Shown piece after piece: positions 22,756-34,713 of a stretch of DNA of 64,000 nt (positions within the stretch are counted from its first letter, which is position 1; every line of letters begins with the position of its first letter). The stretch lies in NCBI GenBank assembly GCA_009869945.1, contig WIXG01000230.1, positions 1-64,000 of the forward strand, given 5' to 3'. A model generated the notes under the pieces. That model ran no database searches and was not told the DNA's origin. It worked only from the letters and a program-made list of their open reading frames with translations. Source of the stretch: Mesaphorura yosii. Taxonomy: Eukaryota; Arthropoda; Collembola; Poduromorpha; Tullbergiidae. The translations under genes and the position numbers were made by a program.

Positions 22756-24857
22756 ATGTCTTGCCAGAACTGCAACGGGCCGTCCAATTGCTGCTACCTG
22801 AAGGCCAAGGAGATCCAAGCCTTCAAGAAGCACGTCCTCAGTCATTTCATCTTGGAGGTAATCTTCGAGATGGTCATCAGCGTGTCGAGCGTCGTCACGG
22901 ATTTCCTCACCCTCATAATCTACCTCAACAAGAGAAAATGGATATTGGCCATCCTCACTTTTATTCCTGTCCTCCTTCCCACCACCGTCTTCACCAACGT
23001 CTACCTCTCCGACGGCAAAGGCCGCATCTCGCTCTCCAGCTCGTCACGATCCACGTCCACTGAACTCTACGACGACAAGCCAGACGTCGAAAGCCAGCAG
23101 AGCGAGCCCACGGACAGGGAGCAAGGGATCGAGGGAACAAGATGTTGTGGATGCTGCAGCGCCTTTTGCCTCTCGATGTGCCACAAGGACAAGACAATGC
23201 GGAAGAGAGCATCCAAGATGGTGGGCAAGTACCTCAATCGCTCAGCAAAGTACTTTTTCGGCACCTTCGTCCTTCGAGTTATCGCCTGGACGTGGTAGGT
23301 CATTAATTGGGCCCGAGAAAGACCTTATGACTGTGAATAAGAATGGGACTTGACCTTGATTGTTTGAACCAGGTACCTGAAGGCGTTGGTGTTCGGTTAC
23401 AAAGCGTACAGGGAACCTAAACGCTTCATGAAGATGCAGTCGTAAGATAACACACTTTACTCTGAACTTGAATCAAGTACTCGAACGGCAATTTAACTGA
23501 TGCATGTTGGTTTCACAGGCCCAACGCGCATTGGAGCCATGAGCTGCTGCTTCGGCTGGACTTCCTCCAGGCGGCCCTTGAGAATGCGCCTCAGTGCGTC
23601 ATTCAGCTGTACGCTCTGCTGGTGGACACGGAGGAAAACAAAACGCTGGGAATCTTAACGTTGACTTTTTCTTTCCTTGACTTCATTCGTGTCGCGACCA
23701 CCGTTCACTGGAATATTGTCAAGGGGCCTGTCGAAGCACCAGGGAACGTGTACGGCTCCTTCACTTGGCGGGCCCTGAACATGACCTCTTGGATCCTACT
23801 CTACGTCGCGCGGTGTAGTGCCATCGCAGTGCTGGTGGCCTCGAGCGACAACTGGGGCGCAGTCATCGCCTTCGGGATCTTTGCCCTGCACATGTGCCTG
23901 TTCGCAAAACTGTTTTCCTCCACAAAATATGGGGTTGCTGCGCAAAAGATCATCGTGACAGCCTTCATCTCTCTCTTCTTCCTGCCCGAGCTGGACGTGG
24001 ACTCGCTGGCTGTGGATAAACTGATCCAGTTCTACTACGCTGTGCTCCTCATGGAGAACACTTGCTTCATTATCCCCTGGAACGGACTTGACGCCAACTA
24101 CTGCGACTTCTTCAGCAATTCTGGAAGCAATTCCAAACCACCGGGCTCAACAGAACCCCCAGAACATCGCGCTGAGGAAGGGATTAGCACCTCGCCTTGG
24201 CCTTCGAGTTCTCCACGCACTCGGCTCGAATGCTTTTTGCAGCCTGAAGTGGTAGTTATCGTTGTGGCCTCATTCACAGTCCTGGGCGTCATCCTCAGAC
24301 TGGCGGCCGCGAGAAAGTCGGCTAGGTACCAGGTGACACTATCTGCGGAGGAGACGTCGACGACGATGCAGGAAAAGATCGCCAACATCTACAGTCGGAG
24401 CTGGACGCGTCTGACACTGAACGATCTGGTCAATTCGTTCATGCAGATGCTGCGGAAGGAAGTCATCATTCCGGAACGAGTCTCCAAAGACTTCTCCGGC
24501 ACAGCACTGCAGAAAAATCCCAACTGCTCGCTTCAAGTCTCGCCCCAACTTGCCACTCACTTCACAGCCTCACAGAACTTCATCAAGAAGTCCTTCTCCA
24601 TGATCATCCGAAGTCCCACGGAGACGAGGGCAGACACAAGACGATTCAGCTACTGTCCGAGTCTCCTCACGCCCACCACCACCACGCCTTATATGAACGG
24701 AAGTATTCATCTCAACAACAACAATAGCAACAATCTAGAGGTGAACGACGACTTGCGCCTGGTGGTGCCAAAACTTTTCTTCGTGCCTGCTCTGCCCACC
24801 AACACAAACTCGTTGTCTGAATCAATGACATCCCTCAACCAGGACACTCCACTCTAG
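22756..24857 (+). CDS. XK-related (XKR/CED-8 family) membrane protein
   Basis: Exons are 22756-23294, 23373-23441 and 23519-24857 (phases 2, 2), giving 648 residues. The family shows in the N-terminal pair of helices (VSSVVTDFLTLIIYL...WILAILTFIPVLLPTTVF), the segment LRLDFLQAALENAPQCVIQLY, where XK proteins have QAALESAPQL, and the following run of helices to about residue 430. A soluble C-terminal tail of about 200 residues carries Ser/Thr- and Asn-rich stretches. XK-related proteins act at the plasma membrane; some are phospholipid scramblases activated by caspases during apoptosis. A Ser/Glu-rich loop (about 95-125) with a Cys cluster after it separates the first helices. Whether this member scrambles lipids cannot be told from sequence. 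AATAAA at 24960-24965. Confidence 0.85.
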
Positions 24858-24965
24858 ACAAGCGCTCAAGTTCGATTTCTATTTACCATTGTGTCATCTT
24901 TGTATCCTCATCGTTCACCGGTGTATCCTCCAGTACCTACCTTTATGACAAGAATTTAGAATAAA

Positions 24966-25541
24966 ATATGGTCTATTTGCGAAACTGCGAAGCCATCTTT
25001 ATTAACTTTATTCGGAGCTTCTTGCTATGAACAATGCCATTCAACTCCAAGGAGCTAAAATAGTAAACGGTATTCGATTGAGAATTGTGTAGTGCGCGTC
25101 GCCGACCTTCTTTGTCCCTTTTCTAGTTGTTTTTTGCGCGAGAGGAGGACAAGTTCTAATTCTGTAACAGCCAAGCTGACGAAGCTGACCTGGCTGATCA
25201 AAATACGTTACTGATTTTAGTTGCTTTAGTATATTTTGGACTGGATCAAAATCACAAAACGTCCATCACGTGCTATAGTGTTCAAGGTCGACTACGAATG
25301 CTAATGGGACACCCAGCAGGAACAAGGTTAGTCAATCGAAATCTAGAAGCATGAACAAAACCAAGTTACCGATATTCCAAATCCAATAGACGATACGGTG
25401 CTCCATCGTTGCATGAGCCAGGACCGGGTGACGCGTAACATGTCAAATTATCAAGATGCTTAAACGCTAAAGAAGAAATAGAGCCTCTGAACAATGATTC
25501 GCAAAGCCTGCACCGCTTCTGATTAGCTTGTCCTTAGAAAT
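24966..25541. other. Intergenic, nothing recognised
   Basis: After the polyadenylation signal at 24960 no frame of note is seen. Confidence 0.45.
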
Positions 25542-27517
25542 ATGGCCAATAACGGGAAAGGCTTGGATCCAGCGGTTTCAGTGCAAGGACCTGCAACTGT
25601 TGGTGCGTTGGAGTTGCAGGTTGAAGGAGGTTCAAGTGGTTATCCGGCCGGCCAGGCTTGTAATGGGTACTTATTCATTTTCATTAAGGAGTTTGATTGT
25701 GGCGTGACAGCTGGAACTTAATTTCTTAATCCGAAATGGGATTGTTTGTATCTAGAAACCGATCCGCCTACGCATACCATTCTGAGAAGGTACGCATGGG
25801 CACGGCAATGGACGAACGTGGAATTCTGTCAATGACAATGGAGCAATTAAGGATTTACGCCAAGGAGTTAACGCACACGGTTGGAAGTTATCTTTGACTC
25901 ATGCTTAGAAATTGTGTTCTATTATCTTGCTTCCTAGCTAACAGCAAATCTAACAAAATATTTACTTTTCAGCACTTGGCGCTGCTTCAAGAAACGTCTC
26001 GAAAGGAGAAACAAGGGGATAAACTGGTAAATATTCTCTATTCATTAGCTAAACATGGGCCTACTGAGAAGCCGATGCTGACCGCAACCTCATTCGAGGT
26101 TTCTTTAATCCGGAGCACCTCGAACAGCAATGATAAAATGAATAGTAATTTAAATTAATATATTGCTAATTGAATAGTGAGACAGAACCGTACATAGCAA
26201 TACTTTTATTTTAATCAGGCTCGCGTTATCGCGGCGGCGGCAGCATTAGTGGAAAAGAGAATTGCAATGGCTGTGCTCCGCCAGATCGAGCTCCAAAGCA
26301 ATGTTCGTCGCAGACTCTTTCCGAGACAGGCAAAGCCAGTGGTACAGTTAATAACTCTGACCTCTCTGAATTCAACTACGGGGGAAATAATGCGGAAAAG
26401 CAAGACTGGAGTTCTGATTTCGTGTCGCCGTCAAGTAGTAGTTCTGAATCTGTTGATTCGGCTCTAGCGTGCGACGTGGTTGATGTCGCCGCTCCCGTAC
26501 GACCAATCTCTGCCACTCCTAGTCCCTCTGCTCCTTCTTCAGGTGTCCAGAAAACGATCTTAACTGATAAAGAAAATGAAGTTATTTCCAAAGTGAAGCT
26601 GCTACCGGCACCATTCGATGCTCTGAAACAGCAGAAGATGGACGATAAAAAAACTATAAATGGATTCTATCGAGATCCGGCAATTAAAGTTCAAGAAACG
26701 CGTCGGAGCACACCATCTTCAGAACACTCCAACGTACAAAAAGTGGTTCCTTCGCCAGTACTCGCTTCCCTCGCGGGGAGTACCAAAACCAAAACAAGTG
26801 TCAATCATAAAAGGTAAGCTACAGCTATATTACAATTTACTATTCAGTATTAATATTGAAATGCTCACCACACGAATACTACAATAGATGTAATTGTTTC
26901 GTTGTAGACCCGCCGCAAAGTATTATGAACCTCCACACAAAAGAGAAGGCATGAAGAATCAACTTCCCCAGAAGTCTGCGTCAGGATCAGGACAATCAGA
27001 AGCAAGCCGAAATCTAGTTCGTTATCAGCCCATTGTGAGACAATTGCAGATTGAGTTCGCCATCGGCAAAGACGGCCGGCATGGAGCAGGAGTTTTGGTG
27101 ATCAATCAAATGCGAATGCGCACCGTCTACTACACGTATTGCAAGCCATTTACTGCTGGAATGATGGCACCCGCTGAGGGCAGGTCATCGCGTAAGATTA
27201 GAAACTGTGCAGATGGCTTGAGATACTTCCAGAAGTATTTCAGGTGTGGCGACCACATCCGAGTTTATTGTGACGACGACAGATTTGGCGATGAAACTTT
27301 TAAGCCCACACGCAATCTGACAGACCAAGTTGAAAAAATTTCGCGAGAATTTGGCTGTAACATAGAATTATTTCAACGTCCTATTAACTCGTCCGCCACG
27401 CTTCAAGAAAATAAGCAGATGCTGGCTGCAGTGCATTTGGCATCTGGCCGAAGGCAAAAGTGTATCGACATACTTGAAAGTCTTATTGGCGCCACTCCTG
27501 CTGCGCCTGGAACTTAG
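25542..27517 (+). CDS. Unrecognised protein, tandem paralogue A, RNase H-like C-terminal region
   Basis: Exons are 25542-25666, 25756-25879, 25973-26144, 26219-26813 and 26908-27517 (phases 2, 0, 1, 2), giving 541 residues. The donor after exon 2 is weak (GTTGGA) but sits exactly where the downstream paralogue has GTATAT. A short N-terminal part leads to a helical segment (LSMTMEQLRIYAKELTHT, then LALLQETSRKEKQGDKL and ILYSLAKHG). A long Ser/Thr/Pro-rich linker follows. The C-terminal 200 residues begin QPIVRQLQIEFAIGKDGRHGAGVLVI and continue to ADGLRYFQKYFRCGDHIRVYCDDD near 460-463. The alternation of strand, strand, helix, strand ending in acidic residues, and helix recalls the RNase H fold, but I cannot assign a family. 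Catalytic acids are not clearly conserved in this copy. AATAAA at 27713-27718. Confidence 0.75.
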
Positions 27518-27718
27518 AACCCTAAAGTCAAGTAGGTTGCATTATCAGTAGATTAATTAACTTGAAAGTTTTAGCTAGTTTTTGGTCACGTTTTATAATT
27601 ACAGTAAGAGAAAAGCTGATGATAAATTAACTTCGATAAATTCAGACGCAAGTCCACATTTCATGTATTTTGCTTATACTTGAAATTTTGTTCATAATGA
27701 ATTTTATGGAAGAATAAA

Positions 27719-28252
27719 AATGGACGTAACTGGACCGCTGTTACTGGCATGACTGGATAGACTGATTGAGTAAATGCATTCTCATTGTCCAGAGAGTCAA
27801 TGTGCCAGCTGTTGAGCTAAGCTATCACGCATAAGCACAATGAATGGCCGACGCGAGTTCGGGGTTTACGGAAGAATTTGAGTTTTTACAACGGTGCATG
27901 AAAGTCTCAGAAAGTGAAAAACTACAGCAAGACGACAAAGAAATACGTTTATTTCAACTTTTCGACCCTGCACTATACACATGCAACACTTGCACGGCGG
28001 TGTTTTTCGTGGCATTTTAGGATCATGGACGTCCCAGGAGTTGGAGATTCCAATAATTGTTTGTGGCATCGTGGGTATTTTTTTTAGAGTGCTGGTGATT
28101 TTAAAATTGCAAAAAGTGCGTCATGCATTCCCAGTTACAGTTAAAGTTAAAGTAGTGATTACTGGGATCGCTTCCTTCAATTTCCATCGGATGTAAGGCG
28201 TTTCTGTTTTGTTTTGTTTAACGGCCAGACCTGAATCATCTGACGATCTGAC
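27719..28252. other. Spacer between tandem paralogues
   Basis: About 530 bases with only short frames; presumably 3' flank of paralogue A and promoter of paralogue B. Confidence 0.45.
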
Positions 28253-29994
28253 ATGGAAATCTTGCTTTGTAGAAAAAGATCAGGCAACATGACCAGCTCT
28301 GAGAGCAGCGAAGGGCAAGGAGACGGAGGCCAGGACCCAAGTAGAGGAACTTCATCTCCAGTGGCTTTGACGAAGGAAGTGGAACATTCAATGAATAGTC
28401 TAGAACTTGGAGATAAGTGTCCTTCACAACGACACATTAGAAGACGCCGCAAGTCTTCTGGTGCTGGAACCATGCAAGTGGCAGTCAGAGAGGACCCGAC
28501 GTAAGTATCTGGAAATGAAAGGTCGAAGTAAATAGTTACCCTGACTTGAAACAATGATTACAGGGAATTGGCATTGGCAGCTGGAGCGACTGGAACCGAG
28601 TTCGCTTGCCAGGCTGATGCCGATATTGGTTTGATGACTTTGGAACAACTCAGAACTTATTCTCTTCTGTTGACGCATCAGGTATATCAAATGCACATTC
28701 CCCTAGTTATTTCAAGATTGCTATATTTTCCATTTTGCTATTACTTCAGGCCAAGTCCCTTTTTTACTTGTTTTTACAGTACAATGGTCTGAAGACTCGT
28801 CATGAGCGTGAACAGGAGAGACAATACAAACTCCTCGGTATAATAAACTCGCTAGCAAAGAGAGGACATAAGCATCCTTGTGTCCAACGGATTGGAGGAG
28901 ATCCCAAAAGCAAGGACGTTGGCGCTGATGCCGTGGCCTGCGAAACAATAGAGAAACATGATAAAGCAACTAATTCGCTAGGTATTCTTATTCTCCTATC
29001 TTGCTTCTCAACTTCTGAAGTATTTTATCCTTATGCCGTACTCCTACAACTTGAGCTCAAACCTACTTATAGAGAATACTCTGGCGAAGGATACTGTGCG
29101 AGTGGTTCCAAAAATTCCAGATGTCAGCACTCAGGTACCTGTGTCTTCTCCATCAAGCCGACCCTGTCCATCGCCACTATTCACTGCTGTTCGAAATCGA
29201 ATCTCGGAATCAGAGGAAGATGGGAAGAACAAAGCAAGCGCTCCTCCTGATACGGCTGATGCGCAGCTGGTGAAAGTTGGTATTGGAAGAAATGGGCGAA
29301 CAGCAACACAGGAACAGCAATGGACGCCAACTAAAATCTACGGGTTAGGCTGAATCCTGCGAGAAATGACGGCATTGTGCAAGCAATGGCAATCGCAACA
29401 TTTAATGACAATCTAAAAATCTGATTCACACAATTTAGGCAATATCAATACCGCTTCGAAGTGATCATTCCATCTCCTGGCCATCTTTTCGTCCCGAAAA
29501 GATCGATTGCTATTTACTTTGCCTCAAACCCAACTTGTGGTACTGGATTATGCGTCGTTGAAGCTCAAAATGGCTTCCCCTCAAGATACTACACATTTCG
29601 GCAAAGCCACACTGGGCTGAGAGGTCCAACTGGGATTTGGCCACCTATATCGCAAGCTGAAATAGAAATGCACACGTGCTTCACCGGACTTAGTTATTTC
29701 AGAAATTGGTTTCGAGTTGGAGACGATCTTCAAATCTGGACCGACAGCACAGCATTGCATTGGGATAATTTTCCACCATTTGCAACATTCAAGGAGCAGC
29801 TCACAAATTTACAATATACTGTGGGATGCCGGGTTCGATTGTTTCACGATGTTCCAATTCAAAATATTTATCTTAAAGTGGCCCACATGCTGACAACTTA
29901 TAGTTACTACCCTCATCAAGAATCGCCATATATGCTTCTTCAATCTCTGGGAATACTTCCTGGCTCCGCTCATAGTGTTCTACGTCCACTGTAA
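28253..29994 (+). CDS. Unrecognised protein, tandem paralogue B, RNase H-like C-terminal region
   Basis: Exons are 28253-28500, 28564-28681, 28780-28981, 29073-29343 and 29439-29994, with phases 2, 0, 1, 2 exactly as in paralogue A upstream, giving 464 residues. A second in-frame ATG at 28289 is an alternative start. The shared helical segment is LMTLEQLRTYSLLLTHQ, then RHEREQERQYKLLGIINSL and AKRGHKHP. The C-terminal domain runs RSIAIYFASNPTCGTGLCVVEA, QAEIEMHTCFTGLSYF, DDLQIWTDSTALHW and GCRVRLFHDVP. This matches the RNase H strand-helix-strand order, with a Glu in the first helix (354 or 356) and Asp at the IWTDS strand end (382), where RNase H1 has catalytic Glu and Asp. The first-strand Asp appears replaced. 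Function unknown. AATAAA at 30091 and 30105. Confidence 0.75.
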
Positions 29995-30242
29995 GTTTCA
30001 GCTTTTCTTCTCGTGTTTCGTTCTCATTACATTAAAATGATCTGTACCATATTGTTATTGCGGTAGTGCTGTGACAGAAACAGAACTTTTAATAAACTGA
30101 AGGGAATAAAGAAAAGTTTAGTTTGACGGTCTGAATCGACATTAATTTCAGAACAAACCAGATTCACATTACGTTACGGACAGAGAACAGATCATTGTAA
30201 GCTCCGAAATAAATACTTGAAGAATAGTGACAGTTTATAAGA

Positions 30243-30288
30243 TTATTCCTCTTCTTCTTCTTCTTCTTCCTCTTCCTCCTCTTCCTCC

Positions 30289-30321
<33 letters not shown>

Positions 30322-33300
30322 TCTTCTTCCACGGGTTCGTCGAAGTTGGGTTCTTCCAAGACGTCAGGGAGGTCGGGCTCCTGTTGGAAGAGAAAGTTCA
30401 AGTTGGTAATTGCGGAGATGAAGATAAGCCAGGAGTCTTAAGCTTGAGCTTACGTTTACAGGCTCCTCGTCAGGTGATTCGGGTTCTCCCTTCTTTTTGC
30501 CAGGTCGCTCTCCGAACCATTTAGGAAGTTTAGCTGTAATACATTTCAAGCTCTATTAATTCATGCTTCCAAACAAGAGCGTAAGAGTAACAATTGGTAG
30601 TGATGAGCAAAGTCAAGCAATACTAATTGTGTTAGGAGTGTGTTTACTTTTCTGGCGTTCTTCAAAGGCTTTTATCGTATCTCCCCATTGTTTGTCCATC
30701 AATTCTTTGTTAAGAGCATCCAAACCCTTTGGCAAAAATGGAGCATTGTCACGTCATGAAAATATAGCAGTTAAAGCAGTGCGCATGGGGATTTTGGGCA
30801 GGCGCGGTCGCGTGCTGCCGCGCAAGCAAGTGAAACGATCAGTTTACAATTTGAAATCCAAGGTTCTAAAGTTAATGCGGAAGCAAATCAAACGATCAAG
30901 TTTCATCCACACCGCGCCTCGTGGCTCTTTGGCTTACTCTTTTGTCTTTTCTCAAACTCGCCGACCTTCTCGGACCAGAATTTCTCATTTATATCTTTGT
31001 TAAGCACGTCCCAACCCTAAACGAGTTGATTCACATTACGTAAGATTAACGAGCTGATTCGTTTTCAATTAACATGAAATGGCTCTGAATAAATTGAAGC
31101 GACAGGACTTAATTGTGGCATTTAGAACGCACTTACTCCGTCAAAGAGTTTCTTCTTGTCGTCGTAGGTTCTTGTGTCCATTCTGCGTTCGTATTTTGAG
31201 GCCACTTGAATTTTGGGCTGAAAGACATGAAAGAGTTTTTTACTTACAAGTTGAAGCATGTTGTTGTTTCAATGGGCTCTTGAAGCAACTATAACTTACT
31301 GGATATTTGCCGGTCAAAGCTCTGTAAACATGAATAGAGATTAATTCATTATTGATAGTTTTAATGTCGTTTGCGTCTAAGAAACTTACTCAGGGTCTAG
31401 ACCGCGTTTCATGGCTTTGTGTCTCAGCTGTTGTTTTTGACGCTCCTTCAATTCTTTCAACTGCAATATAAGGTGTGAATATTAAAGGCTGTTGAAGGAT
31501 CCGTGTTATTGAGTAATTTCTGGCATATTGTCTCACGTCGTACTCCTGACGCTTTTGGCGTTCTTCCAAGTCATACTTCTCAGTTTCCAATCGGACAATT
31601 TGTTCCCAGAGCTCCATAACCTTCTTCTTGAGAACGTCAGCAGAGAGTCCGGTGATGTCCAACGGCTTGATGCGGAAACTCATCGAAATCCTCTTTTCCT
31701 CCTCGAGTTGTTCCTTTGTCTTATTCAACTCCTGACGTCCGCCGCCACCAGCGTCCATCTAGTGATTACGAATTTGCAATGCGGGCAATGTAATTTGAAA
31801 GGTACAGCATCAAGGCTTTATTTCTTTGAGGCTGCTTACTCCTTCCGAGTGTGATCCAAGAACCAAATGCTTTCCAGACATGCTAGCCTGTGTAAATAGG
31901 TAGAAAACCATTACGCGTTATTCGTTCGCTGATTTTGACTCCTTAATTCCAATTATTTGCATATAAATGCCCTGCCTTTTGTGCTTGCATCATCAGTTGA
32001 CGCTTGCGCTCGACCTCTTCAAGGCGACGGAGCTTTTCTTCTTGAGCCTTTTGTTTCTGCTCTTCAACCTCGCGTTGGCGGCGCTCTTCCTCCTGCCGTT
32101 TCTTCTCGGCCAATCGCTTTTCTTGTTCTTGACGAAGAGCCTAAATCACAACAGTGCGTTGAGAAATAATTTTCTGGAATGAAAATCTTGGAGTTTGGTC
32201 GTTTACCTTTCGCTTGCCCTGATGCTCCTTGAGTTTGTTCAGTTCATCTTCCTCCTTGGCACGCTGTTTGCGCCATTCAAGAATGTACTCCTTGAGTTGT
32301 TCATCCAAGTCCGACTTCTTTTCTTCTTGTCTCTGCAAAGGGACGCCAGAGAAGTCAGATAAACTTCAAAATGTTGAAATGGTTGGGCAGACAGATAACT
32401 TGCCTTGATGAATTCAGCTTTAGCTCCCTTTGGTTCCTCCCTTCAGACGTACGTAGATTTGGGGTTTGGAAAAAAGTAGACAGAATTAGTTTAGGAGTTC
32501 GGGGTTGCAGCCAAGGTGTGACAAGACACGGAACGAAATGAGCGTCAAGGGGCAAATGCAAACTCTAAAATTGAAGGACTCGCAGATCCTCCCTTTCAAA
32601 AATGGTTGGCTAACATCGACTACACAAAAATATGGTATACGTGGGTTTCTCCAAAAATGAAACATCGAGAAAAATGCGAGGGCCCATAAAAATGAGAGTT
32701 AGTTCAGCTAGCAGTCATTCATTCAATCAAATGGCATGCTTTCGTAAGCGAAAAAGTGAAGTGATGGTTAATCGAAATAAGCGTTGCATTTATTTAGACG
32801 AGATGAATTCACGGTTTTTTGATCAAAATTTGGGACCATCGATATAAACCTGGGGGCAGCGGGGAGGAAAGACGGCGACGACGGTAATCTCAGAAAACGA
32901 CATTGAGTAGAGTAAAGCAGGTCTTTAAACTTAATGATCACTTGGGTCAGTCGGGGAGCTGGGAGCTCAAACTCACACCGATGACATGGACATTAAGGGG
33001 TATGGAAGGAATGAAACATCGAGAGGGCGACATTATTTGGTCACGGTGTAGGAACTTACGATGGCGGAGCGGCTGGTTTCTTGCTTTACGTTTTAAGGAC
33101 GGAATTGTCATTGTGCGGGAGCCCGATAACGAAGGGAAAGAGGCAAGAAAAGTGTGGATTAGTTCATAGATCGAGATCCCAGATCCCGAGACACTTCAAT
33201 GCGTTATGCGTAGCCCCAAAGACTAAAGGTGGACTCCGGTGTTAATGTTATTAGCATAACTACAGTCAAGATTCATCCAAAAGAGTCTACTTGAGATAAA

Positions 33301-34578
33301 TAGTTGGATCATTCTAGTACAAGATTGCAGTGCAGTGCAAATAACTCTAAATTTAGCCAGGATACATTCTCAACGAGCGACTCATTCTCAGCCTGTGTGT
33401 TATTCAGCGCTTGATTTCAGCCTCAGTTTTGGCATTGGCACATTTGGCTTTATGGATCATTGGCATAATTTTGTCACTCATCATCAGTTAATTTTTTAAG
33501 TATTCTGGATACTTACTTCCTGTAAAAGCAAAAGAAAGAAAAGAAAAATGTCTGTTCGTTTTGGGGTTTGAAGTTACGAGTCATGGAATCATGGTCCGAA
33601 GCAAGTAATTTGATTCTGATATGAATGGGACTTGGGGTATTGAGACTAAACTATGGGAGCTACTTCATTAAGTATGATTGGTTGCTTCGGACTGCCTGGA
33701 CTTTCTTCTCCAAACCGATTTTGCTACGGTAGAATACTGTCGACTAATCAAGCAGTATACTTACACTTCCTCGACTTCCTCCTCCTCACTGTAAAGCAAA
33801 CGAAAGGAAAAAAAGTGTTAAAATTCAGTTCAAGTTGGCCGGAAACTCGCTAATTAACAAAAATGCGGAGCTGGTGCCAAACCAATCATGTTATTTGTCC
33901 CTGTCAATCTTCGCAACAAGTAATGAGTTGCCATCAAGTCATATCATCTGGCATTTCAGGAATCGAGAGCTTCGGGTGCGTTTTAGAACTCAATATTCAA
34001 GAATTCAAGGCTTTAACGACAACACGGCAAAAGAATCTGCACAGGAAATGAATACGCGAAACTAGCGAAACATGTGCGTGCACTGAGAGTGAGACTCTCG
34101 AACGCGAGCGCCCGCGGTTGGCGTTGGCAGTGGCAGTCGTGCTTTGGAAGAGGCGTGAAGACGTGGTTGGATCCAATTACATGCAGTATGTACGCGTCTT
34201 CGGTCTACATATTATGATCTGAAGCTGAAGCCCAATTTTCTATTTATTTAATTCACAATCCACGTTGAGGCGGAAGGGGAATCTCGAAATCAAGCCTTTT
34301 CAAGTACGATCTTAAGAATTTGTGTCTGCGTGTTTCTAAAATTAATCCTGTCTGTGTTGGCACATTGCCAAAAACGGCTGCCTACCCGAAAGCACTCTTT
34401 TTCGCCAGATTATATATTTCTGAAAGTATGTTGCAATTTCCTGTGACTCGTGCCTTCGTCTGGCAACAGAAATGGCCGTCTACTGCTTCCACATTCCACA
34501 TTCATGAGCTTATTTATGCTAATTAATTTGAGAAATTAATTAAAGGTGAACTTACGAGTATTCCTCCTCGTCCGACAT
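30243..34578 (-). CDS. Troponin T (upheld orthologue)
   Basis: Thirteen coding exons in transcript order: 34578-34556, 33788-33765, 32440-32404, 32332-32207, 32140-31976, 31887-31840, 31758-31537, 31460-31390, 31321-31300, 31217-31137, then either 31016-30938 or 30726-30648, 30533-30454 and 30380-30243. With one of the alternatives this is 371 residues in frame. Recognisable insect troponin T segments include MSDEEEYS, KKSDLDEQLKEYI, NKTKEQLEEEKRISMSFRI, YDLEERQKRQEYD, HKAMKRGLDPE, YERRMDTRTYDDKKKLFDG and LPKWFGERPGKKKGEPE. The C-terminus is the arthropod-specific poly-Glu tail, about 30 acidic residues. The protein anchors the troponin complex to tropomyosin in muscle thin filaments. A non-coding first exon seems to end at 34713, with the second starting at 34594. 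Two introns use GC donors. Confidence 0.95.
30246..30332 (-). repeat. Imperfect trinucleotide repeat coding the poly-Glu tail
   Basis: Mixed CTT/CTC triplets on the plus strand, read as GAA/GAG on the coding strand. The tract lies within the last troponin T exon and stays in frame up to the stop codon. Likely variable in length between individuals. Confidence 0.9.
30648..30726 (-). other. Troponin T alternative exon, distal copy
   Basis: A 79-base exon coding GLDALNKELMDKQWGDTIKAF then EERQK, flanked by CCAAAG and GTAAAC. It has the same length and phases as the exon at 30938-31016, so only one of the two can be used at a time without breaking frame. Confidence 0.85.
30938..31016 (-). other. 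Troponin T alternative exon, proximal copy
   Basis: A 79-base exon coding GWDVLNKDINEKFWSEKVGEF then EKRQK, flanked by GTTTAG and GTAAGC. It aligns residue by residue with the distal copy and corresponds to the mutually exclusive exon pair known from insect troponin T genes. Confidence 0.85.
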
Positions 34579-34713
34579 GTTGCAGGTTCAAAGCCTGAAT
34601 AATTGAACAGAAAAGCGTTAGTACAGAAACATATACAGGTAATTATGAACCAGCTACACAAATTACTAGTACAATTAAATGGACGCGAAGGCGACACGGG
34701 AGCTTGACTTACT

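Noticed and set aside
30246..30332. Triplet repeat as a free microsatellite
   Set aside because: It is in frame and codes the poly-Glu tail known from arthropod troponin T.
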